A DNA stretch of 64,000 bases from Paracoccaceae bacterium (GTDB lineage: Bacteria; Pseudomonadota; Alphaproteobacteria; Rhodobacterales; Rhodobacteraceae): the NCBI GenBank assembly GCA_007128135.1, contig SKYA01000047.1, forward strand, positions 1 to 64,000. The letters are read 5' to 3'. A model generated the notes under the pieces. It had not been told where the DNA came from. It worked only from the letters and a program-made list of their open reading frames with translations, and searched no databases. Made by a program: the position numbers and the translations under genes. This document shows positions 30,185 through 39,933 of the stretch, piece by piece. How positions within the stretch are numbered: the first letter of the stretch is position 1; each line of letters starts with the position of its first letter.

Positions 30185-30442
30185 GGACCCAGCTATCCAG
30201 AACTTGACGCGGGTTTCAAGCTGCAACCGCAAACTGTCCACCTGCGCGAGCGGCGCAGGACGGCGCCGCAGGTTTCGCCGTGTTCCGAGCAGATAGGAAC
30301 CTCTGTCTGTCCGTCGCGAGCGGCAAATTACCGGCACACAATGAGTGATCTGTCGGGACGACTTGATTTGCAATCGCATACCGGGCAGCCTTGCTCCTGC
30401 GGCCAGCCGACTCTCCGGCAGAGGACAGGAGGACACAAGGAC

Positions 30443-30985
30443 ATGCATGGCGACACAGAGCAGACCTGGCTGCTTGAGGCCAGGCGCAAACTGTTCGGAT
30501 ATTCCTGCGCGCTCTGCTCCGATCTTCCGGGGGCTGAAGATCTCTATCAGGATACGGTTCTCCGGGCCATGACAGCGGGATCAGTGCCCAGAGACGCCGT
30601 GGCCTATCGTGTCTGGCTGTTTCGGATCATGCGCAATCTGTGGATCGACCGATTGCGGGCCGATGGACGTCTGCCCATCTTTGATGACGCGGCTGAGATC
30701 GACGGCCTGAGCAACGGTCACGCCGACGACCATGTGGTCAATGCCCTGGCGGTGCGGCAGGCCTTTGCCAGTCTGTCAAAGGCACATCGCGACATTCTGG
30801 CACTGGTCGACATATGTGGCTTCAGCTATGCGGAAGCGGCTCAGACGCTGGAAGTGCCCATCGGCACCATCATGAGCCGCCTCAGCAGCGCCCGCGCCGC
30901 GCTTGCCGCTAGGATGGAAGACGAGAAGAACGTGATTGCATTGCCGCTGCGCCGAAGCGCACGCCGAATTGGAGAAGGCGGATGA
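30443..30985 (+). CDS. ECF-type RNA polymerase sigma factor
   Basis: MHGDTEQTWLLEARRKLFGYSCALCSDLPGAEDLYQDTVLRAM; FRIMRNLWIDRLRADGR; region 4 LSKAHRDILALVDICGFSYAEAAQTLEVPIGTIMSRLSSARAAL. Confidence 0.9.
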   Translation: MHGDTEQTWLLEARRKLFGYSCALCSDLPGAEDLYQDTVLRAMTAGSVPRDAVAYRVWLFRIMRNLWIDRLRADGRLPIFDDAAEIDGLSNGHADDHVVNALAVRQAFASLSKAHRDILALVDICGFSYAEAAQTLEVPIGTIMSRLSSARAALAARMEDEKNVIALPLRRSARRIGEGG

Positions 30986-31728
30986 AAACGCCGGTTTCGG
31001 AAACCCGACTGAACGCATTCGTCGACAGTGAATTATCACCGTCAGAGGCGGCACTGGTCGCCGAAGCCGTCGCGGCAGACCCCACGCTTGCGAAACGCGT
31101 CGTTCGCCTTCACAAGATCAAGGCGGCGCTGGCGGCGTTCGGTGATGACCTACCGGTGCCGGAACTCCCACAGCCCGCACCGCACCGTCGCACCGCAAGG
31201 GGCAGACTGGTCGCGTCGGGAGCCATCGCCGCGACAGCCCTGTTGCTGCTGGTTTCCGTTTCCGTCCCGGTTTCGGCGCCAGAGCAGGGCGCGGCAGACC
31301 TGCCACGTCTCGCACAGCATGATCTCTGGCTGAGCACCACAACCGAAGCCGGGTCGCTCGAACTGCCCCGGGGTTTTGAATGGATGGGACCCGTTATGCG
31401 CGCCAGTGGTTTGCAGCTCGTCCATTCCCACAGCCATGACGACATCATGCATTTCGGCTTCAAGGGGGCAAATTCCTGCCGTCTCAGCCTGTTCGTCGCA
31501 ACTTCGGCCACGCGTGACACAGCGCTGCAGGTGACATTGTCAGACCAGGTGCAGCATGCACAGTGGCAGACAGGACGCCTTGCCTTCGAAATGATCGCGC
31601 GCGACATGGCGCCCGCGCGTTTTGCGACTGTCGCGACTGGCCTTCAGCAAGGAAGCCGCGAGCATCAGGCAGAGTCGAAGCTGCGCATCGCGCTGCTCGA
31701 GTCGGCGCGGCTTCCCTGCCTGATCTGA
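30982..31728 (+). CDS. Transmembrane anti-sigma factor
   Basis: 248 aa; N-terminal MKTPVSETRLNAFVDSELSPSEAALVAEAVAADPTLAKRV (zinc-less ASD-like); single TM GAIAATALLLLVSVSVPVS; start overlaps the sigma gene stop. Confidence 0.83.
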   Translation: MKTPVSETRLNAFVDSELSPSEAALVAEAVAADPTLAKRVVRLHKIKAALAAFGDDLPVPELPQPAPHRRTARGRLVASGAIAATALLLLVSVSVPVSAPEQGAADLPRLAQHDLWLSTTTEAGSLELPRGFEWMGPVMRASGLQLVHSHSHDDIMHFGFKGANSCRLSLFVATSATRDTALQVTLSDQVQHAQWQTGRLAFEMIARDMAPARFATVATGLQQGSREHQAESKLRIALLESARLPCLI

Positions 31729-31848
31729 TTTTTTTTCCTGCTTGACCGAATATTCTGCATCTCCGAGTCGTCTTGAAAGATGAGGGGATGCGACAAGTTG
31801 GCGCAACCCCTCGCACTGACAGGCACTGGTCATGGGAGGACATTCAGG

Positions 31849-33156
31849 ATGCCAAGGAAAGAACGCGGGCTCATCGAGCTTTATCATGACGACCCCGAAC
31901 GCGCGGAATATCTGGTTTTCGGTCGCAAGGCGGGGCCGGACCGGCGCGGGTTCCTGAAAGGCGCGGGGCTGGCGTCGATGGGCGCGGTGCTGGGCACGAC
32001 GATACCTTTCAGCGCCAACATGCCTGCCGGGCTGATGCCGGCGGCACTGGCCGAGACTGTCAGCGACTTCACCTTCGACGCCAAGCACGCTGACATGATC
32101 GTGCACAACGACCGCCCTGTGAATGTCGAGGCGGCGGTGCATCTGCTTGATGATGACGTGACACCCTTTGACAAGCATTTCATCCGCAACAACGGCACCA
32201 TGCCCATGCCGATGAGCAAGGCCGACTGGCGCCTGAAGATCGACGGCGAGGTCAATGACGAGCTGGAACTGTCCTATGACCAGCTGATGAACGAGTTCGA
32301 GCATGTGACCTTCCGCGCGCAGCTTGAATGCGGCGGCAACGGTCGGGCGGGCTTCAACCCGTTGCCACGCGGAAACCCCTGGACCATCGGCGCGATCGGC
32401 AATGCCGAATGGACCGGCGTGCGGCTGTCCGACATCCTGCGCCGCGCCGGGCTGAAGCCCTCGGCCGTCTATACCGGTCATTACAGCTATGACGAGCATC
32501 TCTCGGGCGATCCAGACCGCCCGTCCATCTCGCGCGGGGGGCCCATCGACAAGATGATGGACCCGCACACCATCGTCGCGATCAAGATGAACGGCGAGGA
32601 TATCCCCATCGAGCACGGCTATCCCGCACGCGTGGTTGCACCGGGCTGGGCGGGGTCGGTCAGCCAGAAATGGGTGACGCGCATCTGGGTGCGCGACCGC
32701 GAGCATGACGGGCCGGGCATGACCGGCCTGAGCTATCGGATGCCGCGCTTCCCGGTCGAGCCGGGTGCCGAGGTGGCGCATGAAGACATGATGGTGATGG
32801 GCTCGATGATCGTGAAATCCGCGATTACCAACCCGGTGGCGGGTGCCGAGGTGCGCGCAGGTGCACCGTTCGAGATTCGCGGTCAGGCTTGGGCCGGGGA
32901 CAACCATGTGGTGCGGATGGAAACCTCGATCGATTTCGGGGCAACCTGGCAGACCGCTGAACTGCATGCCCCGCCAAACCGCTATTCCTGGCAACGCTGG
33001 AGGCAGACCATCATCCCGCCACAGGCCGGGTATTACGAGGTCTGGTCGCGCGCAACCGACAACCAGGGCAACAGCCAGCCCATGGTGGTGCCCGGCTGGA
33101 ACCCCCGCGGCTACCTGAACAATGCCTGCCACCGCATCCATTTCATGGCCGTGTAA
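31849..33156 (+). CDS. Sulfite dehydrogenase/oxidase-family molybdenum enzyme (SorA/SoxC-like), Tat-exported
   Basis: DRRGFLKGAGLASMGAVLG Tat signal; RNNGTMP; QLECGGNGRAGF (Mo-ligand Cys); GYPARVVAPGWAGSVSQKWVTRIWV; C-terminal dimerisation domain. Confidence 0.85.
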   Translation: MPRKERGLIELYHDDPERAEYLVFGRKAGPDRRGFLKGAGLASMGAVLGTTIPFSANMPAGLMPAALAETVSDFTFDAKHADMIVHNDRPVNVEAAVHLLDDDVTPFDKHFIRNNGTMPMPMSKADWRLKIDGEVNDELELSYDQLMNEFEHVTFRAQLECGGNGRAGFNPLPRGNPWTIGAIGNAEWTGVRLSDILRRAGLKPSAVYTGHYSYDEHLSGDPDRPSISRGGPIDKMMDPHTIVAIKMNGEDIPIEHGYPARVVAPGWAGSVSQKWVTRIWVRDREHDGPGMTGLSYRMPRFPVEPGAEVAHEDMMVMGSMIVKSAITNPVAGAEVRAGAPFEIRGQAWAGDNHVVRMETSIDFGATWQTAELHAPPNRYSWQRWRQTIIPPQAGYYEVWSRATDNQGNSQPMVVPGWNPRGYLNNACHRIHFMAV

Positions 33157-33171
33157 GGACCAGCGCATCAC

Positions 33172-33516
33172 ATGATGAAACTTTCTTCGACCTGCGGGGC
33201 GGCTCTTGCCGCCCTGCTTCTGACAGTGCCGTTGCAGGCAAGCGCAGAAGACCGCATCACCCGTCTGGCCGATGTGCCCGAGGATTTCGAATTCTATCCC
33301 CTGCCCCCCGGTGAAGGTGTCGACGAAGTCTATTATGGCTGCATCGCATGCCATTCGCTGCGGACCGTTACCAACGGTGGCTACTCGCGCCGCGTCTGGG
33401 ACGAGCTTCTGGACTGGATGGTCGAGAATCAGGGCATGATGGAACCCGATCCGGAAATCCGGGAGATCATGCTGGACTATCTGGCAACCTATATCGGCGA
33501 GGATTGGGAAGGCTGA
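33172..33516 (+). CDS. Exported mono-heme cytochrome c subunit partnering the sulfite dehydrogenase
   Basis: 114 aa; signal LSSTCGAALAALLLTVPLQASA; heme motif CIACH; follows the molybdoenzyme by 15 nt. Confidence 0.8.
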   Translation: MMKLSSTCGAALAALLLTVPLQASAEDRITRLADVPEDFEFYPLPPGEGVDEVYYGCIACHSLRTVTNGGYSRRVWDELLDWMVENQGMMEPDPEIREIMLDYLATYIGEDWEG

Positions 33517-33714
33517 TCCTTCCGGCGGTCCCGTGACGATCGGGTGGATTCAGGGGTAACGCGCCCTATCGGAGGCGTTTCGCACGAACATGGCGCATCG
33601 GCGCCGCCATGCGGACCAGTTCGCCGGGCGCGTCACTGCCACGCGCACATGGAGCATCGCCGCACGAAGCGCCAGGATCGCGCATTGGGCGATCCCGGCG
33701 TACGCGCGCTGTGC

Positions 33715-35115
33715 TCAGATGGCCATGCCTTCGACGATTGCCCGCATGTCCGACGTTTCGTCCAGCGACCAGAGAGTCCGGGCAATCTGTCGACTCCTGT
33801 CCTCATCGAAGACGAGACCGGACAGCGTGAGGAACTTTGCTTCCAGGGCTTCGTCGGTCAGCGGGTTCGCGGGAGCGCCATAGGGCTGATCGACCCGGCA
33901 CTCCAGCTTGCGGCCATCAGTCAATTTCAAGGTTACGGTTGCCGGACGGGTCTTCGGGTAGGCCTTGTCGCAATCGGCATCGACGCTGACACTGATACGC
34001 CCGGCGATCTCGGCCGTTTCCGCATCGGCCCGTTGTGCGGGGCTGAACAGATCGACATCAGCGCGCCCGAACCGGGCCACAGTCGCGAGGACGAAGGGAA
34101 TGCTCATCTGTGCCTCGGTAAACCCGCTCCAGCTTCGCAGGTCATGCGCGGCGGCAACCTTGTAGGTCCCGACATGAATGCCCGCGATGTCATCCGCGCT
34201 CAGGCTGTTGTCCTGCATGAGGCGCTGCAGGGCATCGATCGGCGCGTGGATATGCCGGCAGCAGGCATGCGGCTTGATATAGCACTCCGTGATTGCAAAG
34301 GGTGAACCGCTGCCTGTCGAGAGAATATCCATGCTGCCGTAATCAACCTCGCCGGTATCGCCACCTGCATAGGCGTGGAAGAACCCGTCGCGTGATTCCA
34401 GACAACCTGGGGGGCCCTGCAATCCGTTTTCGGCAAGCACCCCGGCAAGCAGGCCGCTGCGCGCGCCATAGCCTGCATGCAGGCGCTTCACCTCGCCGCC
34501 GTTCAGGAAGGTGAACAGGCCGGATGACGCCGAGCAGGCCGCACCAAAGGCGTGTTCGACCTGGTCAGCGGAAAACCCACGTATCACCGCCCAGACAGCG
34601 GCTGCACCGAAGACGCCGGTCGCGGGCGTGTTGTGGAAGCCGCGCCAGCGTGCCCGCGGATGCGCCGCTGCCGACAGGCGGCACATGACCTCGTATCCTG
34701 CAATCACTGCGCGCAGAAACCTGTCGCCATCACATTGGCTGTACCACGCTGCCGCCAGAGCGGCAGGGACGATGACCGTTCCGGGATGTACCGAGCCGTC
34801 GCGATATCCGTCATCCACCTCGAGCCCATGTCCGGCAGTCCCCGAGACGAGCGCCGCAGTCGTCAGGTCAAATCTCTCGGCGCGACCCGGCACCGGGACA
34901 TCACCGGATGCGCCTGTCATCAGCACTGACTTGACAGCAATTTCCGTCGTGCCCTGCACGGCCCCGGAAATCAGCGCGCCGACCGTATCGAGCGTGTGAT
35001 ACCGTGCGCGATGCATTGTGCGTTCGTCGAACCCGACCGTCCCGGCCTGGGAAACGAATTCCGCAAGCGCGCGCGTCGCTCCGTAGCCCGCCGTGATCTT
35101 CTGATTGATTGTCAT
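33715..35115 (-). CDS. MmgE/PrpD family protein
   Basis: TLDTVGALISGAVQGTTEIAVK; GTAGHGLEVDDGYRDGSVHPGTVIVPAALA; ECYIKPHACCRHIHAPIDALQRL. Confidence 0.9.
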   Translation of the reverse strand: MTINQKITAGYGATRALAEFVSQAGTVGFDERTMHRARYHTLDTVGALISGAVQGTTEIAVKSVLMTGASGDVPVPGRAERFDLTTAALVSGTAGHGLEVDDGYRDGSVHPGTVIVPAALAAAWYSQCDGDRFLRAVIAGYEVMCRLSAAAHPRARWRGFHNTPATGVFGAAAVWAVIRGFSADQVEHAFGAACSASSGLFTFLNGGEVKRLHAGYGARSGLLAGVLAENGLQGPPGCLESRDGFFHAYAGGDTGEVDYGSMDILSTGSGSPFAITECYIKPHACCRHIHAPIDALQRLMQDNSLSADDIAGIHVGTYKVAAAHDLRSWSGFTEAQMSIPFVLATVARFGRADVDLFSPAQRADAETAEIAGRISVSVDADCDKAYPKTRPATVTLKLTDGRKLECRVDQPYGAPANPLTDEALEAKFLTLSGLVFDEDRSRQIARTLWSLDETSDMRAIVEGMAI

Positions 35116-35227
35116 GGTCAACTCCAAATGCTGAGGCCGCAAGCATCGTCGCGATGGTGCAAGCCTGCTCTGATGCCCCGGGATGGAACGGTCTGCGCGC
35201 CTGGCGGTCGGCCCGATGTTATCGCCC

Positions 35228-36061
35228 TCAGCGCAGCAATGGCGACAATTGCCGACACATATGTGCCAGTTGCGGGCCGAGTTCTCCTTCGAGCTTCTCG
35301 CGCGTCACGACGAAGGACGGAGCGCCACACAGGGCCGCCTTCAGCGACTGGCCCGACGTCGAGATCAGCGGAGCACCCACGGCCCGCATGCCATGGCACC
35401 ACTCGTCCTCGACGTAGCAATAGCCGCGCAGCCGGACCTGTTCGATCGCATCCTCGATCCTCGGGCGGATTTCGTTCCACCGCTCCTCGCCAAGTTTGGT
35501 TTTCAGCAACTCGAGAAAGAACTCTCGCTCTCGCTCCTCGAGGCCTGCCAGAAAGGCACGACCCACGGCGGTGGTCGCGATCGGCACGCGCGATCCTACT
35601 TCGAGATGCAGCGACGACAGGGAACTGGCATTGAACGCATCCACGATGATCATGCTGGAGCGATCCCGCGCCGCGAGCGCCACGGTCACGTCATGCCCCA
35701 TCGCAAGCCTCAACATGGGGTCGCGCACGACCTGCCGGACCGGCATGTTCGACACAACCGCATAGCCAAGCGCGAGTATGGCTTCGGTCGGCTCGAACTT
35801 GCCTTCGCTCTTGACATGCCGCAGATACCCCAGTTCCGTCAGGGTGTGCGTCAGTCGCGTCACCGTGGCCCTGGGAATCCCGGTCGCAACCGAAAGCTCG
35901 CCGTTGCCCATGGGGCCCGCGCCGGGCTTGAATGCCCTCAGGATATCGAACCCGCGCGACAGAGAGTTGTTGAACTTTCGATCCTGACCCCGCTCCGGAG
36001 CTTCATCTTCGTGAAAATCCGTGGGCTCCAGCTCAGTACCAGAGGTTGATGCAATCTTCAT
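35228..36061 (-). CDS. IclR family transcriptional regulator
   Basis: SLSRGFDILRAFKPGAGPMGNGELSVATGIPRATVTRLTHTLTELGYL (wHTH); effector domain ALAARDRSSMIIVDAFNASS...GSRVPIATTAVGRAFLAGL. Confidence 0.9.
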   Translation of the reverse strand: MKIASTSGTELEPTDFHEDEAPERGQDRKFNNSLSRGFDILRAFKPGAGPMGNGELSVATGIPRATVTRLTHTLTELGYLRHVKSEGKFEPTEAILALGYAVVSNMPVRQVVRDPMLRLAMGHDVTVALAARDRSSMIIVDAFNASSLSSLHLEVGSRVPIATTAVGRAFLAGLEEREREFFLELLKTKLGEERWNEIRPRIEDAIEQVRLRGYCYVEDEWCHGMRAVGAPLISTSGQSLKAALCGAPSFVVTREKLEGELGPQLAHMCRQLSPLLR

Positions 36062-36338
36062 TCATTTCCTCTGAAGCAAGTACACAATCAAGGGGTGCGA
36101 TTGCGCTTCATTGACATGATGTCCGGTCAATTCGCACCCATTCTAACGCCATTATTCAAGATTGCCATACTGCCTAGTAAAACTCAATACCTGAATTTGG
36201 AACTATAGACTCCAAAACCAATGACATTTGCGCGGCGGAGCATGCACTTGATGGCCACGCCTCCTCCCACATAGGAATGCGGGAGACTTGCGCGGCACCG
36301 CTGCACCCGACGCGGTCCACTCGGCGATCCGGCCTGAA

Positions 36339-36947
36339 TCACGCCATTGCCCAGCGCTCTGCGAACATTCGTCCGCCTGCGCCTGCAAGTCCGACATCGC
36401 TATCGGCGAAATCGGCGTAGAACAATATCGCCGACTCGACCGATTTTCCACGAACATTGCTCTGGTGTGTATGCGTGATGACAAGATTTATCAGATCATG
36501 CGACATGTTACGCGCAAACATCTTGTGCGCAACATAGACGGCATGCTGGATTTGCGCGCCCAGTGCACTCGTACGCGACGGACGCGGGCTGTGCGCCGGA
36601 TCCATGACAGGCGCGGCCGGATCCGGCTCGGTCTCGACGGGCTTGCTTGCGTCATGCAGCAGGGCGGCAGCAAGCAGCGCGTCATGATCGATCGCGACCC
36701 CCTGAATCCGTTCGGCAATTTCGGCAAGGCTCATCGCCATGGCGGTGACGCCCCGGATATGCTCGACAAGTGTCCGGTGCTTTTCGCTGGAATTGTTCTT
36801 GGGCACATGATGGATGTCGTCCCACGCCATTTCCCCAAGGATTTCACACCAGATACCAGTGACATTCTCCCTGAGTTCCAGATCCCCTATTCGGGAAATC
36901 TCGGGAAAAACCGAGAGAACATGCTCAATTTCAGTCCGGCTGGCCAT
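36339..36947 (-). CDS. HD domain-containing protein (putative hydrolase)
   Basis: MASRTEIEHVLSVFPEI; HRTLVEHIRGVTAMAMSLAEIAERIQGVAIDHDALLAAALLHDASKPVE; NMSHDLINLVITHTHQSN. Confidence 0.75.
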   Translation of the reverse strand: MASRTEIEHVLSVFPEISRIGDLELRENVTGIWCEILGEMAWDDIHHVPKNNSSEKHRTLVEHIRGVTAMAMSLAEIAERIQGVAIDHDALLAAALLHDASKPVETEPDPAAPVMDPAHSPRPSRTSALGAQIQHAVYVAHKMFARNMSHDLINLVITHTHQSNVRGKSVESAILFYADFADSDVGLAGAGGRMFAERWAMA

Positions 36948-36952
36948 TGACG

Positions 36953-38398
36953 TTACTCCGTTTCCGTTTCGGTAGGGTCGGCAACCAGCGCCGCCCTGTA
37001 GAGACCAAGAACCCGATCGGTCATGTCCCGGCACATTCCGGTATAGTTCGCCGGGTCGAGAAGGCTTCGAACGTCACTTTCCGACAGATGCGCGGTGATG
37101 GTACTGTCCTCCAGCAGGACATCCTGAAGCCTACGGTTCTCTTCGAGCCCCTTCTTGCAGAGGTCATAGACAAGTTCATGTGCCTTCTCGCGCCCGATAT
37201 GCGGGGCAAGCCCCATCATGACGGCCTCCGCGACGACCATTCCCCTTGTCAGATCGAGATTCGCGATCATGCGGGACTTGTCGACAACAAGCCCCGGCAG
37301 GATCGACAGCAGGTTTTTCAGCGCGCCATCCAGGATGACGAAGGCTTCCGGGAGCAAGGTCCATTCGAGATGCATGGGGCCCGCGCTTCGCTCGTTTTCC
37401 TGGATCAGGACATCAAGGCTGAGTGACGCCTTCTCCCGCAACATCTTGGCCGCCGCAACGACTGGCTGACAGGTGATCGGGTTTCGTTTCTGTGGCAGGG
37501 TACTGCTCGCACCCCGACCGTGGATAAACGGCTCTGCAAGCTCGCCGATCTCTGTCCGGTTCAGGGTCAGGATTTCCCGTGCAATCTTGCCCAGACTGCC
37601 CCCGATGAGCGCAAGCAGCGCAGCAAGTTCTGTCCAGCCATCACGAGACACATGCCAGGTGATCGGCGGTGCGCAAAGATCAAGCTCGCGGAGCGTCTCG
37701 CGCTGCACATCGGCTGCCATTGCTCCGAGCGTGGCATTGGATCCGACCGCCCCGGCCACCTGCCCGACCAGCACGCGCGGACGGACCTGCTGCAACCTTT
37801 CCCGGTGGCGCAGGATTTCCGCAAGCCAGATGGCAACCTTGTAGCCGAAGGTGATCGGCGCTGCCTGTTGCGTGAGGGTTCTGCCCACCATGACCGTATC
37901 CCGATGAAGCTCAGCGGTCCGGGCAAGCACATGGCACAGTTCGTCCAGCCGCCCCTCAACGAGATCAAGCGCCTTGCGGAACTGCAGGACAGCGCCGGTG
38001 TCGGTCACATCCTGCGTCGTGCTGCCCCAGTGCACATATCGGGCGGCATCCGGGCCGACGGCCTTGGCGAGTTGGCGCACCATCGGCAGGATGGGAAACC
38101 CGACCCTTACGAATTCCTCCTGCATCTCTTGCTGGTCAATGAATTCTAGCCGTGCCTTCTGCTGGATCATGCGGCTGGCATCTTCCGGGATGATCCCCAG
38201 TCGTGCCTGTGCGCGGGCCAGCGCGGCCTCGAAGTCCAGCCAGGCCTGCAGCCTGCCATCATCCCCGAATATCTCTGCCATTTCCGAAGATGCGAACATC
38301 TTGCCGTAGTAGTCCGAGTCTATGGAAGAAACGCCCAACTCACTCTCCTTTTTCTTTCCAGGTCCGGCTTTCTCTGTTTTCACGTCAGGCTCCGGCAT
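36953..38398 (-). CDS. Fumarase/aspartase-superfamily lyase (adenylosuccinate lyase / PcaB cycloisomerase-like)
   Basis: YVHWGSTTQDVTDTGAVLQFRKAL; signature GRGASSTLPQKRNPITCQ; ALKNLLSILPGLVVD; C-terminal domain typical of the family. Confidence 0.85.
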   Translation of the reverse strand: MPEPDVKTEKAGPGKKKESELGVSSIDSDYYGKMFASSEMAEIFGDDGRLQAWLDFEAALARAQARLGIIPEDASRMIQQKARLEFIDQQEMQEEFVRVGFPILPMVRQLAKAVGPDAARYVHWGSTTQDVTDTGAVLQFRKALDLVEGRLDELCHVLARTAELHRDTVMVGRTLTQQAAPITFGYKVAIWLAEILRHRERLQQVRPRVLVGQVAGAVGSNATLGAMAADVQRETLRELDLCAPPITWHVSRDGWTELAALLALIGGSLGKIAREILTLNRTEIGELAEPFIHGRGASSTLPQKRNPITCQPVVAAAKMLREKASLSLDVLIQENERSAGPMHLEWTLLPEAFVILDGALKNLLSILPGLVVDKSRMIANLDLTRGMVVAEAVMMGLAPHIGREKAHELVYDLCKKGLEENRRLQDVLLEDSTITAHLSESDVRSLLDPANYTGMCRDMTDRVLGLYRAALVADPTETETE

Positions 38399-38421
38399 TG
38401 GTCAGCCGGAGCCGACACCAT

Positions 38422-39933
38422 CTAGAACGGGTCAGGCGTGCGCAATGACAGCCCAAGGTTCGCCCTGCGACGCAGCCATCCGCTTGGCCGATACCGCGGG
38501 TCGCCTGTCAGCGACAGCAATCCCTCCAGAACGCTCAGGATCCTGCGTGGCCCGTAGAGGTTGCCCATTCCAAGAGGCCCCGCAGGATAGCCCAGCCCGA
38601 CCTCAACCGCCCTGTCGATGTCTTCGGGCGTCGCGATCTGCTGCTGCGCGATTTCGCAGCCCAGATTCACGATCACTGCGACGATACGTTGTGCAACAAG
38701 CGCGACACTGTCATTGCACAGTGTCACCCTGGCACCGTCACGGGCGAAAAGGGCATGCGCTGCAGCGATCATCCCCGGATCAGCACCGACAGGGGCGACA
38801 AGACAGCGGCGCTTGCCCGCGAATCCGAAGAAGCTCTCGATCCCGATCGTGCGTGCGGGGTCATGGCCTTTCCCGGCACACAGGCTGGCACAGTCGCACC
38901 CGACAGGCGTTACCAGGATCAGGCTGTCACGGCCGGGGGTTGAAGCAGTGTCAAGCCGCGCGCCCAGCCTTTCAACCAGCGCGATCAGTTCGGGGGTGTT
39001 TCCATCCACGAAGACCATCTCAGGTAACGCGACTTCCGGGGTCGGCGGTTCTTGCAGTCGAAGGATCTTCTGCCCGTCATAGGCATAGAACCCCTTGCCC
39101 GTCTTGCGTCCGTGCAATCCCGCTGCCACCCTACGGCGCACGACCGGACTGGAGCGGTAGCGAGGATCGAAGAAATACTGCGCATGAATGGATTCCACGA
39201 CCGAGCCGGAAACGTCGATACCGGTCAGGTCGAACAGTTCGAACGGACCCATCCGGAAGCCCGCCATCTCGCGCATGAGCGTGTCGATGTCCGGTGCCGA
39301 AGCCACGCAATCCTGCAAGAGCTGAAGTCCCTCGGTATAGAGCGCGCGGCCTGCATGGTTGACCACAAAGCCCGGGGTATCGGCACTGACGATCGGGTGG
39401 TGTCCAACAGCACGGGTCAGATCCGAGAGCGTCTCGACCAGGGAAGGGTCGGTCATCTCGCCCGGGATCACTTCGACCAGTTTCATCAGCGGCACAGGGT
39501 TGAAAAAGTGAAACCCAACAACGCGCCGGGGGTCCCGACAGCCAGCGGCGATGGCCGTGACCATCAGCGACGAGGTGTTTGTCGCAAGGATCGCATCGGC
39601 GCGCACCAGATCCTCGAGCTTGCGAAACAACTCCTGCTTGACGTCCAGACGCTCGGCGACTGCCTCGATGACCAGATCGGCCTCGCCGAATTCCTCCAGG
39701 CTGGAAACCAGCGTCAGCCGGGCGACCGCAGCGACGGCCTCGGCTTCGGCAAGATCACCTTTTTCGACGCGGCGATGAATCATTTTCGTGATGAAGGACT
39801 GCGCCTGTGCCGCAGCCCCGGCGTTCATGTCATTCAGCAGCACCCGATAGCCTGACTGAACGAAGAGCTGGACAATTCCCCGTCCCATGGTGCCTGCGCC
39901 GATGACGCCGATCACGCGAATGCGATCATGCAT
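38422..39933 (-). CDS. 3-hydroxyacyl-CoA dehydrogenase (PaaH/PaaC-like, duplicated C-terminal domain)
   Basis: RIRVIGVIGAGTMGRGIVQLFVQSGYRVLLNDMN; VVGFHFFNPVPLMKLVEVIPGEMTDPSLVETL; PGFVVNHAGRALYTEGLQLL; second C-terminal domain LGYPAGPLGMGNLYG. Confidence 0.9.
   Translation of the reverse strand: MHDRIRVIGVIGAGTMGRGIVQLFVQSGYRVLLNDMNAGAAAQAQSFITKMIHRRVEKGDLAEAEAVAAVARLTLVSSLEEFGEADLVIEAVAERLDVKQELFRKLEDLVRADAILATNTSSLMVTAIAAGCRDPRRVVGFHFFNPVPLMKLVEVIPGEMTDPSLVETLSDLTRAVGHHPIVSADTPGFVVNHAGRALYTEGLQLLQDCVASAPDIDTLMREMAGFRMGPFELFDLTGIDVSGSVVESIHAQYFFDPRYRSSPVVRRRVAAGLHGRKTGKGFYAYDGQKILRLQEPPTPEVALPEMVFVDGNTPELIALVERLGARLDTASTPGRDSLILVTPVGCDCASLCAGKGHDPARTIGIESFFGFAGKRRCLVAPVGADPGMIAAAHALFARDGARVTLCNDSVALVAQRIVAVIVNLGCEIAQQQIATPEDIDRAVEVGLGYPAGPLGMGNLYGPRRILSVLEGLLSLTGDPRYRPSGWLRRRANLGLSLRTPDPF

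Noticed and set aside
31540-33354. 604-aa minus-strand ORF opposite the sulfite dehydrogenase
   Set aside because: Shadow ORF; the plus strand has a Tat signal and molybdoenzyme motifs.
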